The position numbers and the translations under genes were made by a program. From Maccoyibacter sp900556645 (lineage in GTDB: Bacteria; Bacillota; Clostridia; Lachnospirales; Lachnospiraceae), in NCBI GenBank assembly GCA_958349535.1, contig CATWDJ010000001.1:1-64000 (forward strand): DNA of 64,000 bases, in the 5' to 3' direction. Of this stretch, positions 9,306 through 18,410 are shown one piece after another. The notes under the pieces are model-generated. The model was given only the letters and a program-made list of their open reading frames with translations. It made no database searches and had not been told where the DNA came from. Positions within the stretch are counted from its first letter, which is position 1, and every line of letters starts with the position of its first letter.

Positions 9306-10337
9306 TTATTGATTCATTTCTGCCAGTTCATAGATAAGACGTTCTGTAGTTTCCCATCCGATGCAAGGGTCGGTAATGGATTTGCCGTAGGTGTGTTCAT
9401 TGACCTTCTGGCAACCGTCTTTGATATAGCTTTCAATCATCAATCCTTTTACCATTTTTTTGATTTCAGGAGATAACTGGCGGTTAACCATAACCTCTTT
9501 TGCAATACGAACCTGTTCCATATATTTTTTACCGGAGTTGGAATGGTTGGTGTCGATAATAGCGGCAGGGTTTACCACATCCATTTTGTCATACATATCA
9601 ATCAGACGTACAATATCTTCGTAGTGATAGTTCTGTGTACTGTTGCCATGTTTGCTGACAGCACCCCGTAAAATAACGTGAGCCAGTGGATTTCCGGTAG
9701 TTTCCACCTCATGTCCCGCAAAAGAAAAATGATGAGGATGTTGAGCCGCATAGACGGAATTTAGCATTACGGCAAAATCACCGCTGGTTGGATTCTTCAT
9801 ACCGGAAGCCACATCAAATCCGCTGACGGTAAGACGATGGTGTTGGTCTTCCACGGAGCGGGCACCGATGGCAACATAAGAGAGTAAATCCTCTACATAG
9901 CCCCAGTTTTCCGGGTAAAGCATTTCATCTGCTGCGGTCAAGCCTGTTTCCTCTAAAGCACGAATGTGCATTTTTCTGGTGGCAATGATTCCTTCCACCA
10001 TATCCGGTGCTTTTTCCGGGTCCGGCTGGGAGGCAATTCCCTTGTAACCTTCACCGGTGGTACGAGGTTTGTTGGTATAGATACGAGGAACGATTAAAAC
10101 CCGTTCCTTTACCTTTTCCTGTACCGGAACCAATCGGTTTACATAATCAATGACAGAATCTTCGTGGTCGGCGGAACAAGGTCCGATAACCAATAAAAGC
10201 CGCTGGTCTTTTCCGGTGATAATATCGGAAATCTCTTTGTCCCGGGCTGCTTTTTTTGCAATCAGTTCCGGGGAAAGAGGAAGCTGCTGTTTGATTTCCT
10301 CCGGGGTTGGTAATGCTCTTAAATACTTGAAACTCAT
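9306..10337 (-). CDS. aroF: 3-deoxy-7-phosphoheptulonate synthase
   Basis: Condenses phosphoenolpyruvate and erythrose 4-phosphate, the first step of aromatic biosynthesis. The 343 residues belong to the E. coli AroF/G/H-type class I family: VIGPCSADHEDS, YTNKPRTTGEGYKG, a segment with VEDQHHR, HVILRGAVSKHGNSTQNYHYED, and IIDTNHSNSGKKY are all recognisable. The three paralogues cannot be told apart here, so the symbol is nominal. It lies 15 bases after aroE and is transcribed with it. Confidence 0.93.
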   Translation of the reverse strand: MSFKYLRALPTPEEIKQQLPLSPELIAKKAARDKEISDIITGKDQRLLLVIGPCSADHEDSVIDYVNRLVPVQEKVKERVLIVPRIYTNKPRTTGEGYKGIASQPDPEKAPDMVEGIIATRKMHIRALEETGLTAADEMLYPENWGYVEDLLSYVAIGARSVEDQHHRLTVSGFDVASGMKNPTSGDFAVMLNSVYAAQHPHHFSFAGHEVETTGNPLAHVILRGAVSKHGNSTQNYHYEDIVRLIDMYDKMDVVNPAAIIDTNHSNSGKKYMEQVRIAKEVMVNRQLSPEIKKMVKGLMIESYIKDGCQKVNEHTYGKSITDPCIGWETTERLIYELAEMNQ

Positions 10338-10352
10338 AAATATATCTCTCCT

Positions 10353-11219
10353 TTACTCTGAAAAATATTTCATTTTAATATCTGAAATCGGCATCTGTTG
10401 TCCGGTCCAGCATTCAAAAGAAGCCGCTCCCTGATAGAGGAGCATATACAGACCGTTCATAACAGGGCAGCCGATATTTTTGGCATCCTGTAACAATTTT
10501 GTTTTTCTTGGGTTATAGATAATATCCGAAACGATAATATGGGAATCCAAAAGCTGGGTGGGAATAGGAGTAGCCAAGGTATCCGGTGCCATGCCTACGT
10601 TGGTGGCATTGGTAAGGATTGCACTCTCTGTAATGGAAGTTTTCAACTGTGAGTTATCTTCTATATCATAGAGGGAAACCTTGCAGCCTGTATGCTGGGA
10701 AACCCGTTTTGTAAATTGCAGAACACTTTCCCAAGAAGCATTCTTACGTTTGAACATATCGATTTCCGTTACGCCGTCCAACGCTGCCTGAGTACAGATA
10801 GCGGTAGCGGCACCTCCGGCACCTAAGAGTGTCATTTTTTTACCGATAATAGAAAAACCGGCATCCTCCACGGAACGCATATAGCCAATACCGTCAGTGG
10901 TGTGACCGATAAGTTTTCCGTCTTCTACGGTTACAGTGTTTACTGCATTTGCCAGCATAGCAGCAGGTGTCAGAGTATCCACTATATCCAGAATCGCTGT
11001 TTTGTGAGGCATGGTAAGGTTAAAGCCACGGATATTCAAAAGCTTCAGACCCTCCACTGCCTGTTTTAAGTCTTTCGGGTCAATATCAAAAGCTAGATAG
11101 GCATAATCCAGACCCAGAGCCCGAAAAGCCTCGTTGTGCATTTGAGGGGAAATACTGTGAGCCACCGGACTTCCCAAGAGCCCGGTCAGGCGGGTTGTCC
11201 CCGTAATTTCATACTTCAT
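10353..11219 (-). CDS. aroE: Shikimate dehydrogenase
   Basis: NADPH-dependent reduction of 3-dehydroshikimate to shikimate. The substrate domain shows LLGSPVAHSISPQMHNEAF and NLTMPHKTAIL with the catalytic Lys; the nucleotide-binding loop is LLGAGGAATAI. At 288 residues the length is normal. It is the first gene of a minus-strand unit with aroF, read from a good promoter divergent from aroD-aroK. Confidence 0.94.
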   Translation of the reverse strand: MKYEITGTTRLTGLLGSPVAHSISPQMHNEAFRALGLDYAYLAFDIDPKDLKQAVEGLKLLNIRGFNLTMPHKTAILDIVDTLTPAAMLANAVNTVTVEDGKLIGHTTDGIGYMRSVEDAGFSIIGKKMTLLGAGGAATAICTQAALDGVTEIDMFKRKNASWESVLQFTKRVSQHTGCKVSLYDIEDNSQLKTSITESAILTNATNVGMAPDTLATPIPTQLLDSHIIVSDIIYNPRKTKLLQDAKNIGCPVMNGLYMLLYQGAASFECWTGQQMPISDIKMKYFSE

Positions 11220-11258
11220 AAAACCTCCAAAGTATTGTAAAATAAGTATCTATGAAAT

Positions 11259-11287
11259 ATCTTAAATTACTTTTAAATGGATGTCAA
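11259..11287 (-). promoter_or_regulatory. Promoter of aroE-aroF
   Basis: On the minus strand TTGACA (plus 11282-11287) and TAAGAT (plus 11259-11264) are 17 bases apart. It diverges from the aroD promoter and its -35 box lies only 4 bases away from that promoter's -35 box, so a shared regulator could reach both. Confidence 0.7.
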
Positions 11288-11291
11288 TGAC

Positions 11292-11320
11292 TTGCGGTAT
11301 CCATTGTACTAGAGTATAAT
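11292..11320 (+). promoter_or_regulatory. Promoter of aroD-aroK-nudC
   Basis: TTGCGG (11292-11297), 17 bases, TATAAT (11315-11320). The leader is about 65 bases. Confidence 0.7.
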
Positions 11321-11389
11321 TGTGCAGGAAGAGAAGGTGCTATGTCAATGGACTGGCACAGGTCAGTCAGACGTAAGGGAGAAATGTGG

Positions 11390-12154
11390 ATGGCAGAAAA
11401 AATCACAATCAAAGGCAAGACAATCGGTGCGGGAACACCATGTATCTGTGTTCCGGTTACAGAGGAGACCGCAGATAGTATAATAGAAGAAATTAAGCTG
11501 TTGTCAGAGAAGAAAACGGATATGATTGAATGGCGGATGGACTGGTTTTCACAGGTTACAAACCGCTATGAAGTCCAGCAGATATTAAAAGAGGTTCAAC
11601 CGGTATTAAAGGATACGATATTGCTGCTGACCTTTCGCTCTCAGCGGCAGGGTGGTCATATGCAGCTAAGTTCCAAGGAGATTTTGGATATTTATCTGGA
11701 TGCGGCAGAAACCGGAGTGCCGGATATGATAGATGTGGAGTATTTTGAGTATGAAAGACCCATGAAGGCGTTAAAAAAATTAAAGGAATGCGGAGTGCAC
11801 ACCATCAGTTCCCATCACGATTTTGAAAAGACACCGGATATGAATGTTATGCATATGCTGTTGGAGAAAATGCAGGCAGGAGGAGCCGATATCGTAAAAC
11901 TGGCGGTAATGCCGGAAGACAAACAGGATGTGCTGAGACTTTTGGGTATTACGGAACGGTTTACGCAAGAATATCCACAGACTCCCATTATTACAATGTC
12001 CATGGGAAAGATGGGAATGATAAGCAGAATCAGCGGAGAAATATTCGGCTCCTGTGTAACCTTTGGGTCCCATGAGAAGGCATCGGCACCGGGACAGATA
12101 CAGATGGATGAGCTGCGGCAGATGTTAGAAAAAATGCATGACATGACGAAGTAG
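11390..12154 (+). CDS. aroD: 3-dehydroquinate dehydratase, type I
   Basis: Schiff-base enzyme converting 3-dehydroquinate to 3-dehydroshikimate. TIEW-type strand DMIEWRMDWF, LLTFRSQRQGG, HTISSHHDFEKTP with the catalytic His, and GGADIVKLAVMP with the Schiff-base Lys are present. ATG 11390 gives 254 residues (family about 252) with AAGGGA 9 bases upstream; in-frame ATGs at 11384 and 11342 are less well placed. First gene of an operon with aroK and nudC. Confidence 0.93.
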   Translation: MAEKITIKGKTIGAGTPCICVPVTEETADSIIEEIKLLSEKKTDMIEWRMDWFSQVTNRYEVQQILKEVQPVLKDTILLLTFRSQRQGGHMQLSSKEILDIYLDAAETGVPDMIDVEYFEYERPMKALKKLKECGVHTISSHHDFEKTPDMNVMHMLLEKMQAGGADIVKLAVMPEDKQDVLRLLGITERFTQEYPQTPIITMSMGKMGMISRISGEIFGSCVTFGSHEKASAPGQIQMDELRQMLEKMHDMTK

Positions 12155-12165
12155 AGGTTGGCGGT

Positions 12166-12696
12166 ATGAAAAAGACAGACAATATATATCTGGTTGGTTT
12201 TATGGGAGTGGGAAAGTCTACCATATCCAAGCAGCTACAGCCGTTGTTGGGTTGGAAGGAAGTAGATACCGACAAATACATTGTTGGAAAAAAAAGAATG
12301 AGTATTTCGGATATTTTTGAGGCTTATGGGGAGGCTTATTTTCGTACCTTGGAAACCAATATATTAAAAGATTTGGCAAAGGAAGAGGGACAGATTATTT
12401 CCTGCGGCGGCGGAATGGCGTTAAAGGAAGAAAATCGGAAGATTATGAAGGCAAGCGGTACGGTGTTTCTGTTGAGTGCTTCACCACAGACGATTTACGA
12501 GCATGTGAAGAATGGAAAGGAGCGTCCATTACTGAATGGACATATGGATGTGAAGTACATAGCTGAATTGATGGAAAAGAGAAGACCTTGTTATGAAAAG
12601 GCAGGGGATATTGAGATTGTTACAGACAGCTTGACACCGGAAGAAGTTGCAGAGAAAATAGCAGAACATATGAAAGAGCAGAGGGGAGAACTATGA
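12166..12696 (+). CDS. aroK: Shikimate kinase
   Basis: Phosphorylates shikimate at O3 using ATP. The P-loop GFMGVGKSTISKQL is at about residues 12-25, shikimate-binding Asp is in EVDTDKYI, and the central SCGGGMALKEENR and KERPLL lid motifs are intact. The 176 residues are normal. It lies 11 bases after aroD and overlaps nudC by 4 bases, so translation of the next gene is probably coupled. Confidence 0.95.
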   Translation: MKKTDNIYLVGFMGVGKSTISKQLQPLLGWKEVDTDKYIVGKKRMSISDIFEAYGEAYFRTLETNILKDLAKEEGQIISCGGGMALKEENRKIMKASGTVFLLSASPQTIYEHVKNGKERPLLNGHMDVKYIAELMEKRRPCYEKAGDIEIVTDSLTPEEVAEKIAEHMKEQRGEL

Positions 12697-13520
12697 TACA
12701 GGATATTTATCCTAAAAAGCTGAATAATGAATATCAGTGGAAAAGTCCAAAGGCGGACAGCCGGGTTATGATTTTCCATGGAGATCGGATTTTGTGCCGG
12801 ATAGAGGGAGATATGGTTTCCTATTTGACATATGGCGAATTGGGTTGTTATGAGGATGCATTGACGTATTTGTTTTCTGTCGGAGAACTGACCTATTATT
12901 TTTATTCCACAGAGGAAAAGCTTCATATTAAAGGATATGGATATGAAAAGATGTTTAATCTTCGGAGAATGCAGCCTCAGGAAGAGATATATGCCGGAGT
13001 AACCGCTTATCATTTATATCAGTGGTATTGGGATAACCGTTATTGTGGAAGATGCGGCAAATCCTTTGTGCCGGATAAAAAGGAGAGAATGCTTCGGTGT
13101 GAAGGCTGTGGAAATACAGTATATCCGAGGATTAATCCGGCAGTTATCGTGGCTGTTTGTCATGGAGATGAAATCTTATTGACAAAGTATGCAGACCGGG
13201 AATATAAGCGATATGCGTTAATTGCGGGATTTGCGGAAATTGGAGAAACCTTGGAGGAAACAGTCAGAAGAGAAGTTTTGGAAGAAGTGGGCATTCAGGT
13301 AGAAAATATCCGTTACTACAAAAGTCAGCCTTGGGGATTCAGCGGAGGACTTTTGATGGGATTTTTTGCAGATGCCGTGGGCGACCTTGAGATACATCGT
13401 CAGGAGGAAGAACTGTCAGAGGCTCTTTGGGTAAAACGGAAAGATGTGATATTGGATCCGGAGGAAATCAGCCTTACCCGGGAAATGATGAAGGTCTTTA
13501 AAGAGAAGGAAATAAAATAG
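12693..13520 (+). CDS. nudC: NAD(+)/NADH pyrophosphatase (NudC-type NUDIX)
   Basis: Cleaves NADH, and in characterised relatives also removes NAD caps from RNA. A four-cysteine zinc ribbon (CGRCGK and CEGCG, about residues 115-140) is followed by the NUDIX box GFAEIGETLEETVRREVLEEVG and the NudC-specific segment SQPWGFSGGLLMGF, close to the SQPWPFPxS tag of the family. The ATGA overlap with aroK places it in the aro operon, which has no obvious metabolic reason. The length of 275 residues fits. Confidence 0.92.
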   Translation: MIQDIYPKKLNNEYQWKSPKADSRVMIFHGDRILCRIEGDMVSYLTYGELGCYEDALTYLFSVGELTYYFYSTEEKLHIKGYGYEKMFNLRRMQPQEEIYAGVTAYHLYQWYWDNRYCGRCGKSFVPDKKERMLRCEGCGNTVYPRINPAVIVAVCHGDEILLTKYADREYKRYALIAGFAEIGETLEETVRREVLEEVGIQVENIRYYKSQPWGFSGGLLMGFFADAVGDLEIHRQEEELSEALWVKRKDVILDPEEISLTREMMKVFKEKEIK

Positions 13521-13532
13521 AAAAAAGTCTAT

Positions 13533-13577
13533 TTTAAAGGGGCATAGTTTTTATGATAAAAACTATGCCCCTTTAAA
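13533..13577. terminator. Long perfect hairpin terminator after nudC
   Basis: A 21-bp perfect inverted repeat (13533-13553 and 13557-13577) with a 3-base loop, followed by CTTTTTCTG. It is unusually long for a simple terminator; the stem includes AAAGGGGCATAG and its complement. Confidence 0.8.
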
Positions 13578-13675
13578 TAACTTTTTCTGTTCTTCGTATA
13601 GAAAGAACGTGCGGTGTGCACTTTGTCCCAAATGTGAAAAATCTGTTATAAATATTTAAAAGTAGGAAATAAAGG

Positions 13676-13741
13676 TTGACAAAGAATATAATAGTGATAC
13701 AATACAGTACATTGCAAGGTTAATAGATAACTAGGTTAATA
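13676..13741 (+). promoter_or_regulatory. Promoter and candidate MarR operator
   Basis: TTGACA (13676-13681), 16 bases, TACAAT (13698-13703). Downstream, AGGTTAATA occurs twice as a direct repeat (13717-13725 and 13733-13741), 16 bases apart, directly before the marR ribosome binding site. This placement suits autorepression; the operator role is inferred. Confidence 0.55.
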
Positions 13742-13756
13742 AAAGAGGAAAAGCCA

Positions 13757-14221
13757 ATGAACAAGGAAATAAGTGAGCGGCTGATGAGGGCACAGCACAG
13801 GTTCATGAAAATTCAAAGAAGCATCTCTTTTCATGGGATGAGTAAGAGTGAATTTATTCTGCTGGAAATGATTCGGAATAAAGATGGCATTTATGTTTCA
13901 GAGATTGCAAAGGCATTAAGGATTACTCCGCCGGCAGTTTCTAAAATGCTCAGATGTCTAGAGAAGAAGGAATACATTCAGCGGCAGGTAGATGCAAAGG
14001 ACAGGAGAAATACCATTGTAAAAATCACGCCAAAGGGAGACCGGGCAAGACATAATATCCAAATCCAGATGGAAGGTCTTTTAAACCACACCATAGAACG
14101 GATGGGAGAAAAACAAGCAGAAAAATTCATATCTCTGATGGAACAGTTTAATGAATTGTTTTATGAGGAAATTGTGAAGTTAAAAAAGATGCAGGAGGAA
14201 CAGTATGAAGCAGATTTTTAA
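13757..14221 (+). CDS. MarR family transcriptional regulator
   Basis: Winged-helix regulator of 154 residues. The DNA-binding region reads IYVSEIAKALRITPPAVSKML-type helix-turn-helix (about residues 55-75) followed by the wing QRQVDAKDRRNTIVKITPKG, which is diagnostic of MarR. The C-terminal helix forms the dimer interface. It overlaps the downstream ABC gene by 17 bases, so the exporter is almost certainly in its operon and is its likely target. The ligand is unknown. Confidence 0.9.
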   Translation: MNKEISERLMRAQHRFMKIQRSISFHGMSKSEFILLEMIRNKDGIYVSEIAKALRITPPAVSKMLRCLEKKEYIQRQVDAKDRRNTIVKITPKGDRARHNIQIQMEGLLNHTIERMGEKQAEKFISLMEQFNELFYEEIVKLKKMQEEQYEADF

Positions 14222-16352
14222 ATATTTGGGAGAACATAAAGGGGCAGTCTTACTGATTGTTTTACTTCTGATTGTTCAGGCATATTGTGATTTGTCTCTG
14301 CCGTCTTATACATCCGATATTGTGGATGTGGGAATTGAGCAGGGAGGAATTGAGCATGAAGCAATGGAGGAAATGCGTCAGGAGAGCTTTGAAACTCTTT
14401 GTTTGTTTATGAGTGATGAGGATGAAAAAACAGTCCGTGAAGCATATGAATTACAGGAAAACGGACGTTATGAGAGAAAGAACGATGACAAAGAGAAGAT
14501 AGAAGAACTGGATGACATCTTTGCACGTCCTATGGCAATGCTCAGTGGCATGAAAAGTTCCAAGGAAGTGGATATGGAACAGTTCATGGCAGGAATAGAA
14601 AGCGGTATGGTCACAAAGGATATGATACTTTCCATGGAGGATGAAGCAATGGAAAAGATGGAGGATGTCAGTGACTCCATTATTTCCCAGATGGCAATCT
14701 TATATACCCATGACGAGTACGAGGCAATGGACTATGATTTGAACCATATTCAAACCAGTTATCTGCTAAAGACCGGAGCCAAAATGCTGGGATTTTCCGT
14801 TTTAATGCTGGTGGCAGCAATTTTGGCAGGCTTGATTGCTTCCAAGACCGGAGCCAAAATAGGTATGGATTTGAGGGAGAGAATCTTTACTAAGGTAGTC
14901 TCCTTTTCCAGCAAAGAGATGGACCGATTTTCCACCGCTTCGCTGATTACCAGAAGTACCAATGACATTCAGCAAATTCAAATGGTGTCCACCATGTTGC
15001 TTAGAATGGTTATTTATGCACCGATTATCGGAATCGGAGGAATCCTCAAAGTAATCAGTACCAAAACCGGAATGGGATGGATTATCGTCGTGGCGGTAGT
15101 GACTATTTTTGTGGTAGTGGGAATTTTGATGAAAGTGGCAATGCCAAAATTCAAATTAATGCAGACCTTGGTAGATAGGATGAATCTGGTATCCAGAGAA
15201 ATTTTAACCGGTATTCCTGTCATCCGTGCTTTCAGCCGTGAAAAATTTGAGGAGGAACGTTTTGACAAAGCCAACAAGGATTTGATGGGCACACAGCTTT
15301 TTACCAACCGGGTTATGACTTTTATGATGCCGGCAATGATGCTGATTATGAACGGGATTACCGTTTTGATTGTATGGGCAGGTGCCCATGGGGTAGATGC
15401 AGGAAATCTTCAGGTAGGAGATATGATGGCATTTATTACTTATACTATGCAGATTGTTATGGCATTTCTGATGTTGACGATGGTATCTATCATGCTTCCG
15501 AGGGCAGGCGTTGCAGCACAGCGTATCGATGAGGTGCTATTGACAGAGCCTACGATTCACGATATGGAAGAAACCGTAGGTGATGAGAAAGATTTCAATG
15601 GTGAGTTGGAGTTTCATCATGTGGGATTTGCCTATGACGGGGCCAAGGAAGAAGCTCTCAGTGACATCGACTTTACAGCGGGACCGGGAGAGACTACGGC
15701 AATTATCGGAAGTACAGGATGCGGAAAGTCCACCTTGTTGAATCTGATACCGAGGTTCTATGATGTGACCGAGGGAAGCATTACCATTGACGGAATTGAT
15801 ATTCGACAGATGTCTCAGAAGAAGCTAAGGAGTCTGATTGGTTATGTTCCACAGAAAGGAATTCTGTTTTCCGGGGATATTACCTCAAATCTGAAGTTTG
15901 CAGATAAGAATATTTCGGATGAGAGAATGAAAGAGGCAGCTCAAATAGCACAGGCGACAGAATTTATCGAGGCGAAGCCGGAGGGCTATGAGAGTCCGAT
16001 TTCCCAGGGAGGAACCAATGTTTCCGGCGGTCAGAAGCAGAGACTTTCCATTGCCAGAGCAGTTGCGAAAAATCCGAAGATATTCCTGTTTGACGATAGT
16101 TTTTCTGCTTTGGACTATAAAACAGATGTGGCATTGCGGAAGGCTTTGGGTGAAAAGGTAAAGGATGCCACAGTTCTGATTGTGGCACAGCGTATCAGTA
16201 CGGTACTTCACGCCGATAAAATAATTGTTTTGGATGATGGAAAAATTGTGGGAATGGGAACTCATGAAGAACTTTTGAAAGATTGTGAGACTTATCTGGA
16301 AATTGCAAAATCCCAGTTATCGGAGGCAGAGTTGAAAGGAGGTGCGTGCTAA
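14205..16352 (+). CDS. ABC exporter half, degenerate NBD, with large first-loop insertion
   Basis: Type IV (ABCB-like) half-transporter of 715 residues. After the first membrane helix (about residues 13-30) comes a charged insertion of about 130 residues, rich in Glu, Asp and Met, before the second helix near residue 195; the location implies an extracellular loop. The NBD has Walker A GSTGCGKST, signature VSGGQKQR and Walker B FLFDD, with Asp in place of the catalytic Glu. Paired with the next gene it should form a heterodimer with one degenerate ATP site. The stop overlaps the partner start (TAATG). Substrate unknown; MarR control suggests drug or toxic-compound export. Confidence 0.92.
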   Translation: MKQIFKYLGEHKGAVLLIVLLLIVQAYCDLSLPSYTSDIVDVGIEQGGIEHEAMEEMRQESFETLCLFMSDEDEKTVREAYELQENGRYERKNDDKEKIEELDDIFARPMAMLSGMKSSKEVDMEQFMAGIESGMVTKDMILSMEDEAMEKMEDVSDSIISQMAILYTHDEYEAMDYDLNHIQTSYLLKTGAKMLGFSVLMLVAAILAGLIASKTGAKIGMDLRERIFTKVVSFSSKEMDRFSTASLITRSTNDIQQIQMVSTMLLRMVIYAPIIGIGGILKVISTKTGMGWIIVVAVVTIFVVVGILMKVAMPKFKLMQTLVDRMNLVSREILTGIPVIRAFSREKFEEERFDKANKDLMGTQLFTNRVMTFMMPAMMLIMNGITVLIVWAGAHGVDAGNLQVGDMMAFITYTMQIVMAFLMLTMVSIMLPRAGVAAQRIDEVLLTEPTIHDMEETVGDEKDFNGELEFHHVGFAYDGAKEEALSDIDFTAGPGETTAIIGSTGCGKSTLLNLIPRFYDVTEGSITIDGIDIRQMSQKKLRSLIGYVPQKGILFSGDITSNLKFADKNISDERMKEAAQIAQATEFIEAKPEGYESPISQGGTNVSGGQKQRLSIARAVAKNPKIFLFDDSFSALDYKTDVALRKALGEKVKDATVLIVAQRISTVLHADKIIVLDDGKIVGMGTHEELLKDCETYLEIAKSQLSEAELKGGAC

Positions 16353-18202
16353 TGGCAGAAATGGAACATAGAAGAAAAGCCGGAGGTCCGCCTCATGGAC
16401 CCCACGGTGGAATGGCACCGGGAGAAAAGGCAAAAGATTTTAAAGGAACCATGAAAAAACTGATGGGATATATCGGTAAATATAAAATAGGTGTCTTTGC
16501 GGTGTTGCTTTTTGCCGTTGGCAGTACGGTTTTTAATATTATCGGACCGAAGGTTTTAAGTAAGGCAACCACAGAATTGTTTGAAGGGTTAATGCGGAAA
16601 GTACAGGGAACCGGAGGGATTGATTTTGGCAAAATAGGAAGAGTTTTGATATTGCTCTTATGTCTGTATCTGATCAGTGCTTTATTTTCCTTTGTACAGG
16701 GATGGATTATGACGGGAATTACACAGAAAATGTGTTATCGGTTCAGAAGAGAAATCTCTGAAAAAATCAATCGGATGCCAATGAAGTATTTTGAATCCCG
16801 TACGGTGGGAGAAGTCCTTTCACGTATTACCAATGATGTGGATACTTTGGGACAGAGTTTAAATCAAAGTGTGACCACATTGATTACTTCCATTACTACC
16901 ATTATCGGTGTGGCAATTATGATGCTGACCATCAGTCCTCTGATGACTTTGATTGCCGTTGTAATGCTGCCGATTTCCGGGGGATTGATTGCCTTAGTGA
17001 TGAAGAAATCACAGAAATTTTTCTTTACGCAACAGGAATATTTGGGCAAGATTAACGGACAGGTGGAGGAAACCTTCAGCGGACAGAATGTTATTAAAGC
17101 TTTTAACCGTGAGGAAGCCGTGCTGGAAGATTTCAAAAAGGATAACGATGTGCTGTATCAGTCCGCATGGAAATCACAGTTTTTATCCGGTATGATGCAC
17201 CCGATTATGATGCTGGTGGGAAATCTGGGCTATGTTGCAGTGGCAGTCAGCGGAAGTCTTTTGGCAATTAAAGGAACCATACAGGTAGGAGATATTCAGG
17301 CGTTTATCCAGTATGTAAAAAGCTTTACCCAGCCAATAGCCCAAGTGGCACAGGTATCCAATATGTTGCAGTCCATGGCTGCGGCAACAGAACGTGTCTT
17401 TGAGTTTTTAGAGGAAGAGGAAGAAGAGCAGTATGTGGAACATGCTGTTGCACCGGAGTCTATTGAGGGAAGAGTTTCTTTTGAAAACGTTCAGTTTGGA
17501 TATGATGAGGATAAAATCATTATCCATAATTTTAACAGTGAAGTGGAACCGGGAGAAACAGTGGCAATCGTAGGACCTACGGGAGCTGGAAAAACCACCA
17601 TGGTAAAATTACTGATGCGGTTTTATGATGTAAATAAGGGAACCATCCGGGTGGACGGACATGATATCCGTGATTTCAACCGAAGTGAACTGAGAGAAAA
17701 TTTTGGAATGGTTTTACAGGATACATGGCTTTTTAAAGGAACCATTATGGAGAATATCCGTTATGGTCGGCTGGATGCCACAGATGAGGAAGTGATTGTG
17801 GCTGCAAAGGCAGCTCATGCTCATCATTTTATCTCCACTTTGCCGGGAGGCTATCAAATGGAATTGAATGAAGAGGCAAGTAATGTGTCTCAGGGTCAGA
17901 AACAGCTTCTCACCATTGCAAGAGCTATTTTGGCAGATAACCGGATATTAATTCTGGATGAAGCCACCAGCTCCGTAGATACCAGAACAGAGGCGAGAAT
18001 CCAGAAAGCCATGAATAATCTGATGAAGGGAAGAACCAGCTTTGTCATTGCACACAGGCTGTCAACCATTAAGGATGCAGATTTGATTTTAGTAATGAAA
18101 GATGGAGATATCATCGAGCAGGGAACCCATCAACAGTTACTGGAACAAAACGGCTTTTATGCAGAACTTTACAACTCTCAGTTTGAGGAAGTAGGAGCCT
18201 AG
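16352..18202 (+). CDS. ABC exporter half, catalytic NBD
   Basis: Partner half-transporter of 616 residues. The N-terminus is unusual, with a Gly/Pro/His-rich run (GGPPHGPHGGMAPG, about residues 11-24). Six hydrophobic segments follow, then an NBD with Walker A GPTGAGKTT, signature VSQGQKQLL (altered from LSGGQ) and Walker B LILDEATSSVD with the catalytic Glu. The altered signature here and the missing Glu in the partner belong to the same composite site, as in heterodimeric exporters such as TM287/288. ATG 16352 is chosen because AAAGGAGG precedes it and it overlaps the upstream stop. Confidence 0.93.
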   Translation: MAEMEHRRKAGGPPHGPHGGMAPGEKAKDFKGTMKKLMGYIGKYKIGVFAVLLFAVGSTVFNIIGPKVLSKATTELFEGLMRKVQGTGGIDFGKIGRVLILLLCLYLISALFSFVQGWIMTGITQKMCYRFRREISEKINRMPMKYFESRTVGEVLSRITNDVDTLGQSLNQSVTTLITSITTIIGVAIMMLTISPLMTLIAVVMLPISGGLIALVMKKSQKFFFTQQEYLGKINGQVEETFSGQNVIKAFNREEAVLEDFKKDNDVLYQSAWKSQFLSGMMHPIMMLVGNLGYVAVAVSGSLLAIKGTIQVGDIQAFIQYVKSFTQPIAQVAQVSNMLQSMAAATERVFEFLEEEEEEQYVEHAVAPESIEGRVSFENVQFGYDEDKIIIHNFNSEVEPGETVAIVGPTGAGKTTMVKLLMRFYDVNKGTIRVDGHDIRDFNRSELRENFGMVLQDTWLFKGTIMENIRYGRLDATDEEVIVAAKAAHAHHFISTLPGGYQMELNEEASNVSQGQKQLLTIARAILADNRILILDEATSSVDTRTEARIQKAMNNLMKGRTSFVIAHRLSTIKDADLILVMKDGDIIEQGTHQQLLEQNGFYAELYNSQFEEVGA

Positions 18203-18208
18203 AAAATA

Positions 18209-18246
18209 AAGTGTGAAATTTCAATGGGAATTTCACACTTTTTTCT
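18209..18246 (+). terminator. Terminator after the ABC exporter operon
   Basis: Perfect 12-bp stem AAGTGTGAAATT/AATTTCACACTT with an 8-base loop and a TTTTCTTT tail. Confidence 0.85.
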
Positions 18247-18296
18247 TTGCTTTTTTTCTATGAATATGATATGATAGTTTTTGCTATAAAAAGCAG

Positions 18297-18368
18297 GCAT
18301 CTATAGTCTAATGGATAGAACGCCGGACTCCGATTCCGGTAATGTGGGTTCGACTCCCGCTAGATGCA
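18297..18368 (+). tRNA. tRNA-Arg (anticodon CCG)
   Basis: Acceptor arms GCATCTA/TAGATGC pair perfectly, the anticodon stem CCGGA/TCCGG encloses loop CTCCGAT with anticodon CCG at 18330-18332, and the T-arm contains GGTTCGACTCC. 72 bases; CCA is not encoded. It would read the rare CGG codon. Confidence 0.95.
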
Positions 18369-18410
18369 TTTTGGGTAATGAATTATGAGACCTATCTATT
18401 AGGAGGATTT

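Noticed and set aside
18342..18410. N-terminal extension of the SH3 protein starting inside tRNA-Arg
   Set aside because: Those codons are the tRNA T-arm and spacer; AGGAGG directly before 18411 fixes the start.
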